Shown here: positions 33,048 through 40,569 of the stretch, piece by piece
Layout of the letters: each line of letters opens with the position of its first letter
How positions within the stretch are numbered: the first letter of the stretch is position 1
Source: Candidatus Nanohaloarchaea archaeon
GTDB lineage: Archaea > Nanohalarchaeota > Nanosalinia > Nanosalinales > Nanosalinaceae
Length of the DNA: 64,000 nucleotides
Direction: 5' to 3'
Assembly (NCBI GenBank): GCA_014297435.1
Contig: JACOQA010000001.1
Coordinates: 215,796 to 279,795 of the forward strand
The notes under the pieces: generated by a model
Told to the model about the DNA's origin: nothing
Database searches by the model: none
What the model saw: the letters and a program-made list of their open reading frames with translations, nothing else
Made by a program: the position numbers and the translations under genes

Positions 33048-33818
33048 TCAAGGCACTTTACCATCAAATAGCTTCTTTAATTGCTTTTTAGGATGCCTCG
33101 GCTTTATTTTAGTTAGAAATTCTTCTACTTCATCTCCGGTTATGTATGTTCTGTACATGTCTCTACAGTTTTCTCGCTTGTCTATAAAGCGGTAAGTGTT
33201 GTGTTCTAGATTAAAATCTGATAGTAAGTTCTCCGTAGTTTCCGCGAGTGGCTTACTAATGGTATTAAAAATTAGTCGTTTCTGATTTAGATCTAGATGA
33301 CCATCTGTGTCTATAAGCCCTCTCAAAAATCCTTTTTTGAACTCTTTGCTGATTTCATTTTGCTTTAGGTGTATTGAAGCTGTTTTGTCTTTTTTGTCCC
33401 AATCTAGGTGTTTTGAGAAGAATTTGTAGATTACCTTGGATTCGTACCGCAGTCTAAGTCGGTTGAACTCTTTTTGTTTGAGTGTTAGCGGTTCTTTGTT
33501 TAATTTTTCTGTTAGCAGTTCTTGGACTTCTTCCCAGTAATTGTCGTTTATGTTAAGGGTGATAGTTATGCGGTACTTGTGATTAGCTTTTTCGTGGTAA
33601 AAGTTTCCGTCTCCTGCGAATATTCCGCATAGCTCTCCTTTAAACTCTTCACATTCAGGTATCTCTGGCTGGTTCTCCTTCTGTTTCTGCCCTACCTCTT
33701 TCCGGAAATGGTAATAGACAGTTGATTTAGGTATTTTTAGTTCTTGTTTTATTTTGTTGACTGATTTGCCGTCTGAAGCCATTTTCCGGATACTTTTGAT
33801 TTCTTTCTCGGAGACCAT
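33048..33818 (-). CDS. LAGLIDADG homing endonuclease with N-terminal HTH
   Basis: Residues 1-40 form a helix-turn-helix (KIKQELKIPKSTVYYHFRKE), as in resolvase-type DNA-binding domains. Two LAGLIDADG helices follow: ELCGIFAGDGNF near residue 65 and FLRGLIDTDGHL near residue 165. Both acidic metal ligands (the Asp in each motif) are present, so the nuclease is probably active. The gene is free-standing, with no intein or intron around it. Its stop is 14 bases beyond tRNA-Asp on the opposite strand. Its basic composition differs from the acidic neighbours, suggesting recent transfer. A TATA-like TTTAAA at 33841-33846 supports the ATG. Confidence 0.93.
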   Translation of the reverse strand: MVSEKEIKSIRKMASDGKSVNKIKQELKIPKSTVYYHFRKEVGQKQKENQPEIPECEEFKGELCGIFAGDGNFYHEKANHKYRITITLNINDNYWEEVQELLTEKLNKEPLTLKQKEFNRLRLRYESKVIYKFFSKHLDWDKKDKTASIHLKQNEISKEFKKGFLRGLIDTDGHLDLNQKRLIFNTISKPLAETTENLLSDFNLEHNTYRFIDKRENCRDMYRTYITGDEVEEFLTKIKPRHPKKQLKKLFDGKVP

Positions 33819-33892
33819 TACTTACTGAAAATGGATGTTCTTTAAATCGCTTCAGCGTCAGTTCATTTGACGGCTCTGTAAAAAAGATCTTT

Positions 33893-34168
33893 TTAATCAG
33901 CCTTCCTTTTTAGTCGTGCGTAAGCACGAACATTTTCAGACTCGCCATATTTGTTAGTGTCGACAGCTTGAAGATTTCCTCGGTATGCGAACCATGAGGG
34001 ATTTTTCTCTACGTCATCAAATTTTCTAAAGTCTGGAAGTAATATTTTTTCTACTGCTTCAAGACCGGTTTCGGTTGTCTCATCCAGTTCAGGTATATCA
34101 ATATTGGAGGCGAAGTTTTCGAGTAAATCCTCATCTAGGGTGTAGCCGACGGTTTCTTCGTAACTCAT
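33893..34168 (-). CDS. Small acidic hypothetical protein, 91 aa
   Basis: The protein has an acidic helical N-terminus (MSYEETVGYTLDEDLLENFA) and a more basic C-terminus ending in AYARLKRKAD. There is a GNLQAVDTNKYG loop, but no recognised motif. It stands alone between SOD and the homing endonuclease. An inverted repeat, CGTCA (33856-33860) and TGACG (33868-33872), separates it from the endonuclease gene. Family unknown. Confidence 0.55.
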   Translation of the reverse strand: MSYEETVGYTLDEDLLENFASNIDIPELDETTETGLEAVEKILLPDFRKFDDVEKNPSWFAYRGNLQAVDTNKYGESENVRAYARLKRKAD

Positions 34169-34255
34169 ACTTCTGTAATTGTATTAGTAAGTAATAAGTC
34201 AGTATCTAAGGTATTACTCTGTAATAAAAAAGAAAAATAGGGGAACTAATTAGGC

Positions 34256-34858
34256 TTAGATTTCGAGGTCTGAGACCTTCAAGAACCGTTCTCCAGCTTC
34301 ATCCCAATCAACTACATCGAAGAAAGAGTCGATGAAATCTCCTCTCTCCGGTCCGTAGTCGTGGTAGTAGCTGTGTTCCCAGACATCCAAAGCAAGGACT
34401 GGGTGTGCGCCCCATACCGCATGTTCATCGTGCTTGTCAACAGCAACGTTGTGAAGCTCATCTTCACGTGGGATGTAGACTAGTAGAGCCCATCCTGAAG
34501 CGCTTGAAGCTGCGGCCTTGAACTCTTTCTTCCAGTTCTCGTAACTGCCGAAGTCCTCCTCTATCTTCTGCATTAATTCTCCTTCGGGCTTTCCCCCTCC
34601 ATTGGGACTCATGTTTTTCCAGAAACGCTCGTGTAGTACGTTACCTGAGAAATTGTGTGTGAAGTTAGTTAGAATTGCGCCTGTATCGGAGTAATCATCG
34701 TTTTCTCTCTGTTCTTTCAGCCTTTCTTCGGCCTTGTTCGCACCGTTGACGTAGCCTTGGTGGTGGACATCGTGGTGCCACTCCATCACTTTTCTTGAGA
34801 TCGCCGTTTCCAAAGCATCGTAGTTGTAAGGTAGTTCTACAAGTTCGTATTCAGCCAT
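34256..34858 (-). CDS. sod: Superoxide dismutase (Fe/Mn family), haloarchaeal type
   Basis: The enzyme dismutates superoxide with an Fe or Mn centre. Metal ligands are His28 (EWHHDVHHQ), the His of LHERFW near residue 75, and Asp and His in ALDVWEHSYY near residue 160. The segments HSYYHDYGPERGDF and FFDVVDWDEAGERF closely follow the haloarchaeal SOD pattern as I know it. ATG 34858 is preferred because AGGTGA lies 8 bases upstream. A GTG four codons earlier overlaps that ribosome site. The choice of Mn or Fe cannot be read reliably. Possible horizontal exchange with haloarchaea. Confidence 0.96.
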   Translation of the reverse strand: MAEYELVELPYNYDALETAISRKVMEWHHDVHHQGYVNGANKAEERLKEQRENDDYSDTGAILTNFTHNFSGNVLHERFWKNMSPNGGGKPEGELMQKIEEDFGSYENWKKEFKAAASSASGWALLVYIPREDELHNVAVDKHDEHAVWGAHPVLALDVWEHSYYHDYGPERGDFIDSFFDVVDWDEAGERFLKVSDLEI

Positions 34859-34973
34859 TCTTAGTTTCACCTAATAAATAGAATTATTGGTTCTAGGATT
34901 ATGTACGTTTACGTTCCTATCAGGTAACCTTTCGAGTTCTTAAAGAAATATAAGAGGAAGAAAAAAGGGTCCT

Positions 34974-35603
34974 TTAAGGGGCGGTTGTGTTAGCTGTCCC
35001 GTTAGCCATCCTCTGTCTCATCTGCTGAATCTGCTTAGCGCGCTGAATCTGCTGATCTATCGGAGCGCCCTGGAAGAGGTACTTACCGTCCTTTGATACA
35101 AAGTAAGGTTGACTTACTTCCTCCGTCTGGTTGGTCCTAGGATTTACCTGGGAGACGTTGACTGTTGCCTGGTAAACGCCGCTAACCTCTTTCATATCTA
35201 CTACTTCTGCTTCTGAACCAGTTACTTCTAGGAGTTCATTCAGAGAATTTCTGGCGTCCTGCATACTACCTGAATCTGTCATAGATGCTGCTCCAAGCCC
35301 CCCGATAAGTCCGATTACGATACCGATGATTGCTCCTCCGGCTAGAACTGCTTCTGGGGAGTAGGATCCTAGAAGTCCGTTACTTGTTTCTTCTTCGATC
35401 TCCTCCGCTACTTCATCCAGTTCCTCGGGTTCTTCAGTATCGGTTGCCTTTGATTCTAGGAAGTCCTTGATGGTCTTCCTGTCTTTACCTTCTTTTTCGA
35501 GGTCGAGGAGCTTTCCGTAGTCAGGGTTTTTAAGATCCCTGATGGACTGCTTCACGTCCTCGACGTCGTTATCAAGTATATCTCCATAGTCGTCGTCCGT
35601 CAT
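34974..35603 (-). CDS. Single-pass membrane protein with extracytoplasmic domain
   Basis: ATG 35603 gives 209 residues. The first 90 residues are acidic and cytoplasmic (MTDDDYGDILDNDVEDVKQS...). A membrane helix AVLAGGAIIGIVIGLIGGLG follows at about residues 80-99. An outer domain then holds VYQATVNVSQVNPRTNQTEEV and YFVSKDGKYLFQGAPIDQQ, reminiscent of the N-terminal region of secreted DsbA/DsbC-like proteins. No thioredoxin CxxC is present. A Gln/Arg-rich tail ends with NGTANTT. The family is uncertain. Confidence 0.65.
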   Translation of the reverse strand: MTDDDYGDILDNDVEDVKQSIRDLKNPDYGKLLDLEKEGKDRKTIKDFLESKATDTEEPEELDEVAEEIEEETSNGLLGSYSPEAVLAGGAIIGIVIGLIGGLGAASMTDSGSMQDARNSLNELLEVTGSEAEVVDMKEVSGVYQATVNVSQVNPRTNQTEEVSQPYFVSKDGKYLFQGAPIDQQIQRAKQIQQMRQRMANGTANTTAP

Positions 35604-35712
35604 GTAATCCAAGAGGGGCAAGGACTTTTTAAAAAATATTTGAGGTATAGATGGTTCTAAGCATACTATTCTCGAGTAAAAAATCTCTTTTTTGAGGGAA
35701 AAAGGTGGTTTT

Positions 35713-35910
35713 TTATGCGAAGATTTCGTCCTTCCAGTTGCCCTGGTCGGTTTCTTCGGCTTCATCAGAGTCTCCTACGTCCTGGTAGGTTTCGTATTCT
35801 CTGATGCATTTGGAGCATTTGTTGATTCCTTGGTGCTCCTTGATCTCGACCTCTTGGTCGAACTCGTTTTCAACTTCCTCCCTCGTCCTTCCACAGACCT
35901 TACACTTCAT
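35713..35910 (-). CDS. Small zinc-ribbon protein, 65 aa
   Basis: Two CxxC pairs (CKVC at residues 3-6 and CSKC near 32-35) form a zinc ribbon or rubredoxin-like knuckle. The rest is very acidic (DVGDSDEAEETDQGNWKDE). The ATG at 35910 is 6 bases after the shared TACTA/ATAACAAC promoter element, with CTATAAAAC farther upstream, which supports both start and expression. The partner is unknown. Bases 35911-36145 hold only this promoter and that of the next small gene. Confidence 0.75.
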   Translation of the reverse strand: MKCKVCGRTREEVENEFDQEVEIKEHQGINKCSKCIREYETYQDVGDSDEAEETDQGNWKDEIFA

Positions 35911-35916
35911 AATAAT

Positions 35917-35945
35917 GTTGTTATTTGATAGTAAATGTTTTATAG
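35917..35945 (-). promoter_or_regulatory. Promoter with shared TACTA/ATAACAAC element (copy D)
   Basis: On the minus strand CTATAAAAC (35938-35945 as read on plus) is followed by TACTA (35929-35933) and ATAACAAC (35917-35924), then ATG at 35910. The spacer between blocks is 4 bases, as in copies A and B. ATAACAAC starts 17 bases past the TATA centre. Confidence 0.55.
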
Positions 35946-36145
35946 CTTGGGTTGGATCCCTGCACCTCCAGCCAGAATTTAATGAAAGAACGTTCAGATA
36001 TCAAATAAAGATGTTAAAAGCAGTAAATCGTTTTAAATTACCTTTAAACAGAAATTCCATACCTGAAAATCATTATTAGCTTTGTTTTACTACTTAAACA
36101 CTATCTAGCAAGGGTCTTTTAATCTAAGGGTTGTCTGTTTAGGTG

Positions 36146-36235
36146 ATGAGGAAGTGCGTGAAAAAAGGATGTAGCAATGTAACTATGTTCGGTCTTTGCA
36201 ACGAACATACGAGTGAAAGAGTCCAGAAGTTTTAG
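36146..36235 (+). CDS. 29-residue cysteine/histidine mini-protein
   Basis: The frame encodes MRKCVKKGCSNV, then TMFGLCNEHTSERVQKF. Cysteines at residues 4, 9 and 18 plus His21 form a C-x4-C-x8-C-x2-H set that could bind one zinc ion. An AGGTG ribosome-type site overlaps the start and a TTTTAA box lies about 30 bases upstream. Its stop overlaps that of the convergent mini-protein by 4 bases (TTAG). It is basic, unlike most proteins here. Too short for a family call. Confidence 0.5.
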   Translation: MRKCVKKGCSNVTMFGLCNEHTSERVQKF

Positions 36236-36330
36236 GGATCGGAGCAATCACGCACAAAACCACAATTAAAACATTTCAACTCGCACGCAACAAATTCTGA
36301 CATCTTTCCGCCGCAGTTCCAGCACTCCAT
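36232..36330 (-). CDS. 32-residue zinc-ribbon mini-protein
   Basis: The frame encodes MECWNCGGKMSEF, then VACELKCFNCGFVRDCSDP. CWNC and CFNC form a treble-clef or ribbon-type four-cysteine zinc site with two extra cysteines near. It begins 2 bases after the ferredoxin stop (36333) on the same strand, so the two are almost certainly co-transcribed and perhaps translationally coupled. A zinc finger or metal-handling partner of the ferredoxin is conceivable, but this is inference. Confidence 0.6.
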   Translation of the reverse strand: MECWNCGGKMSEFVACELKCFNCGFVRDCSDP

Positions 36331-36332
36331 AT

Positions 36333-36638
36333 CTAGATCCACTCAGGTTCCGAAATCTTGACGTCTCCGTAAACTTTAGCTTGACAGCTCAAACGGAAAG
36401 GTCCTTCGAGTACTTCTTCGCCTTGGAAACGTTTCAAGGTGTTTTCCTCATCCTTCTGTCGAGGCGAAAGGTTATCCATTCCTTCCTCGACCTTCACTCT
36501 GCATGTAGTACAGTTGCAGAAGCCGCCGCAGGCATGAAGCCATTCAACTCCGCCTTCGAGTAATGCATTGAGAATATCTTGTCCGTCTTCAGCTTCAACC
36601 TCATCGCCTCTATCGACAACTTCGATTTTGTGTGTCAT
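36333..36638 (-). CDS. 2Fe-2S ferredoxin (adrenodoxin/Isc type)
   Basis: This is an electron carrier of 101 residues. The cluster ligands are Cys at about residues 36, 42 and 45 in the ACGGFCNCTTC motif and a final Cys near residue 83 (RLSCQAKV). The C-x5-C-x2-C spacing with a distant fourth Cys marks the [2Fe-2S] plant/adrenodoxin type. The NLSPRQKDEENTLKRF helix is typical of the Isc/adrenodoxin branch. It is acidic. No reductase gene is adjacent; a flavin oxidoreductase lies at 29456. Confidence 0.93.
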   Translation of the reverse strand: MTHKIEVVDRGDEVEAEDGQDILNALLEGGVEWLHACGGFCNCTTCRVKVEEGMDNLSPRQKDEENTLKRFQGEEVLEGPFRLSCQAKVYGDVKISEPEWI

Positions 36639-36702
36639 ACTTCGAATGTTCTGTCTAAAATTGAAATAACGAGGGGTGAAACGACCAAAAATAACTCGAG
36701 AC

Positions 36703-36721
36703 TTCTATCCAATAGATAGAA
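36703..36721 (-). terminator. Hairpin after the site-2 protease gene
   Basis: TTCTATC (36703-36709) and GATAGAA (36715-36721) form a perfect 7-base stem with a CAATA loop, 22 bases past the protease stop on the minus strand. A pyrimidine-rich run precedes the hairpin in that direction. It could end the protease transcript. Confidence 0.35.
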
Positions 36722-36743
36722 AGAGAGGAGGGTTGGGTTTTTT

Positions 36744-37919
36744 CTAGAGAACCAGTGAGAGGAACATAGTTCCTAGAAGCAGGATCCAGCCTAGGATCGA
36801 GAAAGCATCTAAAACACTTCTCGAGCCTTCTCCTGCAAACTTCTCCAGTACGGCGTCAACAGTCCATCCTCCGTCAAGCGGTTTCAAAGGAAGCATGTTG
36901 AACATTCCGATCAGGAAGTTGAGGAATCCGACCGTAAGCAGCAGGTTGTTAAACCAGTTTAGTATTCCTGAGTAACCGGAGTAAGCGGATTTCATTACCT
37001 GTGTCTGACCTATGTTTACTCCCATGTAACCTCCCTGTTCGCCTTCCTTGTTTACGGTCTGGAATGTGAAGTTGCCTTCGGAGCTCCAGATATTTACCGT
37101 GTCATTAACCTCTAAATCTGAGGCAGCGTTCTCCAGATCTTCTAAGGTTTCTATATCTTGTCCGTTGATCTGGTTGATAGTTCCGTTATCCATTCCGGCG
37201 TCCATAGCAGGGTAACCCTGTTGAGCGTCGTAAAAAACTCCTGACGGAACTGTGAGGAACGCGGTAAATGCAAGACTGCCGCCAAGGAATAGCGCTGCTG
37301 TAAGATAGTTCGCGAAGCTTCCTGCACAAAGCACCTTAATTCTCTGTTTCCAGTTGCCTTGGTGCCAGTGTCCTTCAACATCTTCATCGACATCTGCGCC
37401 TGGAAGCATTCCCTCGCCCTTAGGTTCTACGAAAGCTATCGGGAAGATTCCCATTATTCCCCAGCCAACCGAGTTAAGCTCGAAGTCCTCAGCTCTGGCA
37501 ACGATACCGTGGGAGAACTCGTGGACTATCATCAGTACTGCGATACTTGCTATCCAGTACTCGACTGGAATAAATGAGACTCCGGGGTTGAACTGGTTTT
37601 CAGCTACTATTCCCGGAAGGATTAGTGAAGGTCCGTTCTGAAGGCTCTGGGTCTGAAAGATGTCGAAGAATGTGTACCCTACCAGAGCCAGGGAACCGAA
37701 GATCGAGATTATTCCTGTCAAGACGCCAGCCCACCCATATGCGTTCCAGAAACGTGGAAACCTTTTGGCGGTTCTATCGATAAAGGATATACCGCGCTGT
37801 GTACGGCGGTAAAAAATTATGAAGTGTCTCTGGACTTTTTCCCGGTCAAGCCACAGGAATGCTGCGAGACCGGCGGTAAACAGTACGAAGAATATTAGCC
37901 TTGGATTAGCATCTATCAT
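36744..37919 (-). CDS. Site-2 protease (M50) with PDZ domain
   Basis: This intramembrane metalloprotease cuts membrane-bound regulators. The HEXXH zinc site is HEFSHG (His133, Glu134, His137), within a membrane helix. The second metal motif is NMLPLKPLDGGW near residue 350. A PDZ-like domain lies between about residues 220 and 290 (NGTINQINGQDIETLEDLEN). About six membrane segments are present. The length, 391 residues, is that of the archaeal group. The ATG at 37919 opens on a hydrophobic helix. The substrate is unknown; the membrane-tethered ArsR-like regulator at 17102 is an unproven candidate. Confidence 0.93.
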   Translation of the reverse strand: MIDANPRLIFFVLFTAGLAAFLWLDREKVQRHFIIFYRRTQRGISFIDRTAKRFPRFWNAYGWAGVLTGIISIFGSLALVGYTFFDIFQTQSLQNGPSLILPGIVAENQFNPGVSFIPVEYWIASIAVLMIVHEFSHGIVARAEDFELNSVGWGIMGIFPIAFVEPKGEGMLPGADVDEDVEGHWHQGNWKQRIKVLCAGSFANYLTAALFLGGSLAFTAFLTVPSGVFYDAQQGYPAMDAGMDNGTINQINGQDIETLEDLENAASDLEVNDTVNIWSSEGNFTFQTVNKEGEQGGYMGVNIGQTQVMKSAYSGYSGILNWFNNLLLTVGFLNFLIGMFNMLPLKPLDGGWTVDAVLEKFAGEGSRSVLDAFSILGWILLLGTMFLSLVL

Positions 37920-37972
37920 ATATTCTTAGTTCGGGCAGGTGATGTTTAAAACTGGACCGACTTCGTCAGCTT

Positions 37973-38830
37973 ATGGAGTCTGCAGATCTTCATATGCATA
38001 CAACTGCTTCTGACGGAACTGACTCAGTAGATGAAAGAGTTGAACAGGCTAAAGAAAACGGTATTAGGTGTATTGCGGTGACCGATCATGACGCCATCCC
38101 GGACGAATTGAATAATCAGGTCGAAAAAAGAAGTGGCGTGGAAGTCATTACGGGTTCTGAGATAAAATGTGAAGTCGATGGCGAGAAGATTGAGATTCTT
38201 GCATATTTCATAGATCCGGAAGAAGACTCGACTAACAAAATTTTCAAGCAGCTTAAGAAAAACAGGCAAAACCGTATGAAGGAAATGGTCAGAAAACTTG
38301 ACTCGGAGATCAGGGAAGACATTCGGTATCAAGACGTAGTCAGTCGGGCGGATGGAACCGTTGGTAGACCGCATCTCGCAAAGACTCTGGAGGAGAAGAG
38401 CGTAGTCAAAACTTCTGAGGAAGCTTTTGAAAAACTGATTGGCTCTAAACATGAGGCATATGTTGAAACACCAAAAATACCGGCAGAGAAAGTTATCAAT
38501 CTGGTTCACGAAGCAGGAGGCGTCACATCCCTCGCACATCCGGGAAGATCTCTGGAGAAAGAGGAAGCGTTTGAGAAAGTGAAAAAATTGAAACAAGCGG
38601 GTTTGGATGCTATAGAGGTTGAATATACGTACCAGCAGAAGATTGAGCGGGACTCCTTCACAATTCACTTCGCTGAAGATTATGCTAGACAGATAGCAGA
38701 TAGGTTAGACTTATTGAAGACGGGAGGGACCGACTGCCACGGCTCAAACTCTGAAAAATTCAATATAGGAGATGTAACCATACCATACAAGAGAGTTGAG
38801 AAGCTCAGATCCAGAGCTTCAGGTCTGTAA
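37973..38830 (+). CDS. PHP-domain phosphoesterase
   Basis: Metal motifs are DLHMHTTASDGT (residues 5-16), VTDHDAI near 38-44, GSEIKCEVDG near 64-73, LAHPGRS near 187-193 and GTDCHGS near 257-263. This is the layout of TrpH/RNase AM-like PHP proteins, which act on nucleoside 3',5'-bisphosphates or RNA 5' ends. Length (285 residues) agrees. The gene starts 53 bases after the divergent protease gene and ends 33 bases before lysS. Confidence 0.9.
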   Translation: MESADLHMHTTASDGTDSVDERVEQAKENGIRCIAVTDHDAIPDELNNQVEKRSGVEVITGSEIKCEVDGEKIEILAYFIDPEEDSTNKIFKQLKKNRQNRMKEMVRKLDSEIREDIRYQDVVSRADGTVGRPHLAKTLEEKSVVKTSEEAFEKLIGSKHEAYVETPKIPAEKVINLVHEAGGVTSLAHPGRSLEKEEAFEKVKKLKQAGLDAIEVEYTYQQKIERDSFTIHFAEDYARQIADRLDLLKTGGTDCHGSNSEKFNIGDVTIPYKRVEKLRSRASGL

Positions 38831-38863
38831 AACCCTATTAAAGTTGAGTTCTAATCCGGTTCT

Positions 38864-40471
38864 ATGAGTCAAGATCAAAGACCTCTTTTCTGGTCGGACC
38901 AGTTAGCGTTCGGAGTAACGCAGAAATATCCTGACCGAGAAACATACGTATGCGCCTCGGGTATCTCTCCCTCAGGGATCGTACACGCCGGAAACTTCAG
39001 AGAAATTATAACAACTGATTTTGTCGTCAAATCCCTCAAAAACAGGGATGAGAAAGTCAGGTTCATCTACTCGTGGGACGACTATGACCGTTTCAGAAAG
39101 GTTCCCGCAAATGTTCCTGACGAGTTCGAAAAACATATTGGAAAGCCTGTTTCTAAAGTCCCTGATCCGGAAGGATGTCACGACTCATACGCAGAACACT
39201 TCGAATCGCAGCTTGAGGAAGAGCTCGAGGACATGCATATGGATATCGAGTTCATCCGGCAGACACCTAAGTTCGAGAACGGAGACTATGCTGATTTAAT
39301 CAAGAAGGCGATGAAAAATAGGCAGGAAATCAAAGAAATACTGGACAAATACAGGAAAGAGCCTAAGGAAGAACCTTACTATCCTCTAAGTGTTTACTGT
39401 ACTGAGTGCGGTAAGGACTTTACGGAAGTAAGGGATTACAACGGCGAATACACAGTAACTTACTACTGTAATGAATGTGGTACAGAAGAAGAGCTGAACT
39501 TCAAGGAAGAAGGAAATGTCAAGCCGCCTTGGAGAATAGATTGGCCGATGCGATGGGAGTATGAAGAGGTTGATTTCGAACCTGCAGGAAAAGAACACTC
39601 TGCGGCAGGAGGTTCTAGAGATACAGGAAACGAACTGGCGGAGAAGATTTTCGATAAAGAGCCGCCCGTCCACCAGATGTACGAGTTTGTCACGAAGGAT
39701 GGCGGAAAGATCTCCTCAAGCTCAGGAGAGGATGTCTTCACAATCTCTGAACTGAAGAAGGTTTACAGCCCTGAGATGATCAGATTTCTGTTCTCAAACA
39801 CGAAGCCGAACAAATCGTTCGAAATTCCTTTCGTTGATGAGGAAATCTTCCAGCGATACGAGAAGTTCGACAAGATTGAATCAGCTTACTTTAACCCTGA
39901 GAAAATGGAGAACGACAGGAAAAGAAAGCACTGGAAGCGAGTGTATGAGATGGCGATGGTAGAGATACCTGAAGAAGAACCTGTCAGGATTCCTTTCAAA
40001 CAGGCATCGTTCATCGCACAGACAGTTCCTGAAGAGAAATGGGAGACCAAAGGCTTCGAGTCTCTTAGAAGGACTGGACATCTTCCGGATGAACTCTCCG
40101 AAGAAGACAAGCAAAGAACTCTGGACAGGCTTGAGAGAGCGAAGAACTGGGCAAGAGACTATGCGCCGGAGGATTATGTCTACGAAATAAACAACGAGAT
40201 TCCAGAGGAAGTTAGAGAGGAACTTTCTCGGGAAGAAAGAGAGGCAGCGATTAAGCTTGCTAAGATGCTGGAAACCGAGGAATGGAAGGATCAGGATGAC
40301 CTTGATGGAAAGATCTTTGATGTGAAGGAGGAAACGGAGCTCGGAACCGGTGAGTTCTTTAACGCGATGTACAAGGTTATCCTTTCAAGAGAGAGCGGTC
40401 CAAGGCTTTCAAGGCTGATCATCTCGATCGGAGCCAAGGGTTCGGCAGAGATCTTGAGACAGGCGGAGTAG
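38864..40471 (+). CDS. lysK: Lysyl-tRNA synthetase, class I
   Basis: This 535-residue enzyme charges tRNA-Lys. The class I HIGH motif appears as SPSGIVHAGNFRE (residues about 31-43) and KMSKS as GGKISSSSGEDVF near residue 275. A zinc-binding insert holds CTEC and CNEC near residues 175-205. The C-terminal helix bundle binds the anticodon. Class I LysRS is typical of archaea and rare in bacteria. The ATG follows PHP closely, and both are on the plus strand. Confidence 0.97.
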   Translation: MSQDQRPLFWSDQLAFGVTQKYPDRETYVCASGISPSGIVHAGNFREIITTDFVVKSLKNRDEKVRFIYSWDDYDRFRKVPANVPDEFEKHIGKPVSKVPDPEGCHDSYAEHFESQLEEELEDMHMDIEFIRQTPKFENGDYADLIKKAMKNRQEIKEILDKYRKEPKEEPYYPLSVYCTECGKDFTEVRDYNGEYTVTYYCNECGTEEELNFKEEGNVKPPWRIDWPMRWEYEEVDFEPAGKEHSAAGGSRDTGNELAEKIFDKEPPVHQMYEFVTKDGGKISSSSGEDVFTISELKKVYSPEMIRFLFSNTKPNKSFEIPFVDEEIFQRYEKFDKIESAYFNPEKMENDRKRKHWKRVYEMAMVEIPEEEPVRIPFKQASFIAQTVPEEKWETKGFESLRRTGHLPDELSEEDKQRTLDRLERAKNWARDYAPEDYVYEINNEIPEEVREELSREEREAAIKLAKMLETEEWKDQDDLDGKIFDVKEETELGTGEFFNAMYKVILSRESGPRLSRLIISIGAKGSAEILRQAE

Positions 40472-40540
40472 GAGTTTTAAGATCTCTCCGATTGTTTTCA
40501 CGTACAATTTTTTCTTTTCTAGGATTAGGACATCAAACCT

Positions 40541-40569
40541 TTTTAATTTTTACTACCAAATAACAACAT
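40541..40569 (+). promoter_or_regulatory. Promoter with shared TACTA/ATAACAAC element (copy B)
   Basis: TTTTAA (40541-40546) is the TATA box. TACTA lies at 40551-40555, CCAA is the spacer, and ATAACAAC spans 40560-40567, ending 2 bases before ATG 40570. TATA-centre to ATG is about 26 bases, so the transcript is leaderless and the element sits at about -10 to -3. Confidence 0.65.

Noticed and set aside
33820..33900. An attachment-site copy of the tRNA-Asp 3' end beyond the homing endonuclease
   Set aside because: No repeat of the tRNA 3' sequence is found there, so there is no sign of integrase-type insertion.
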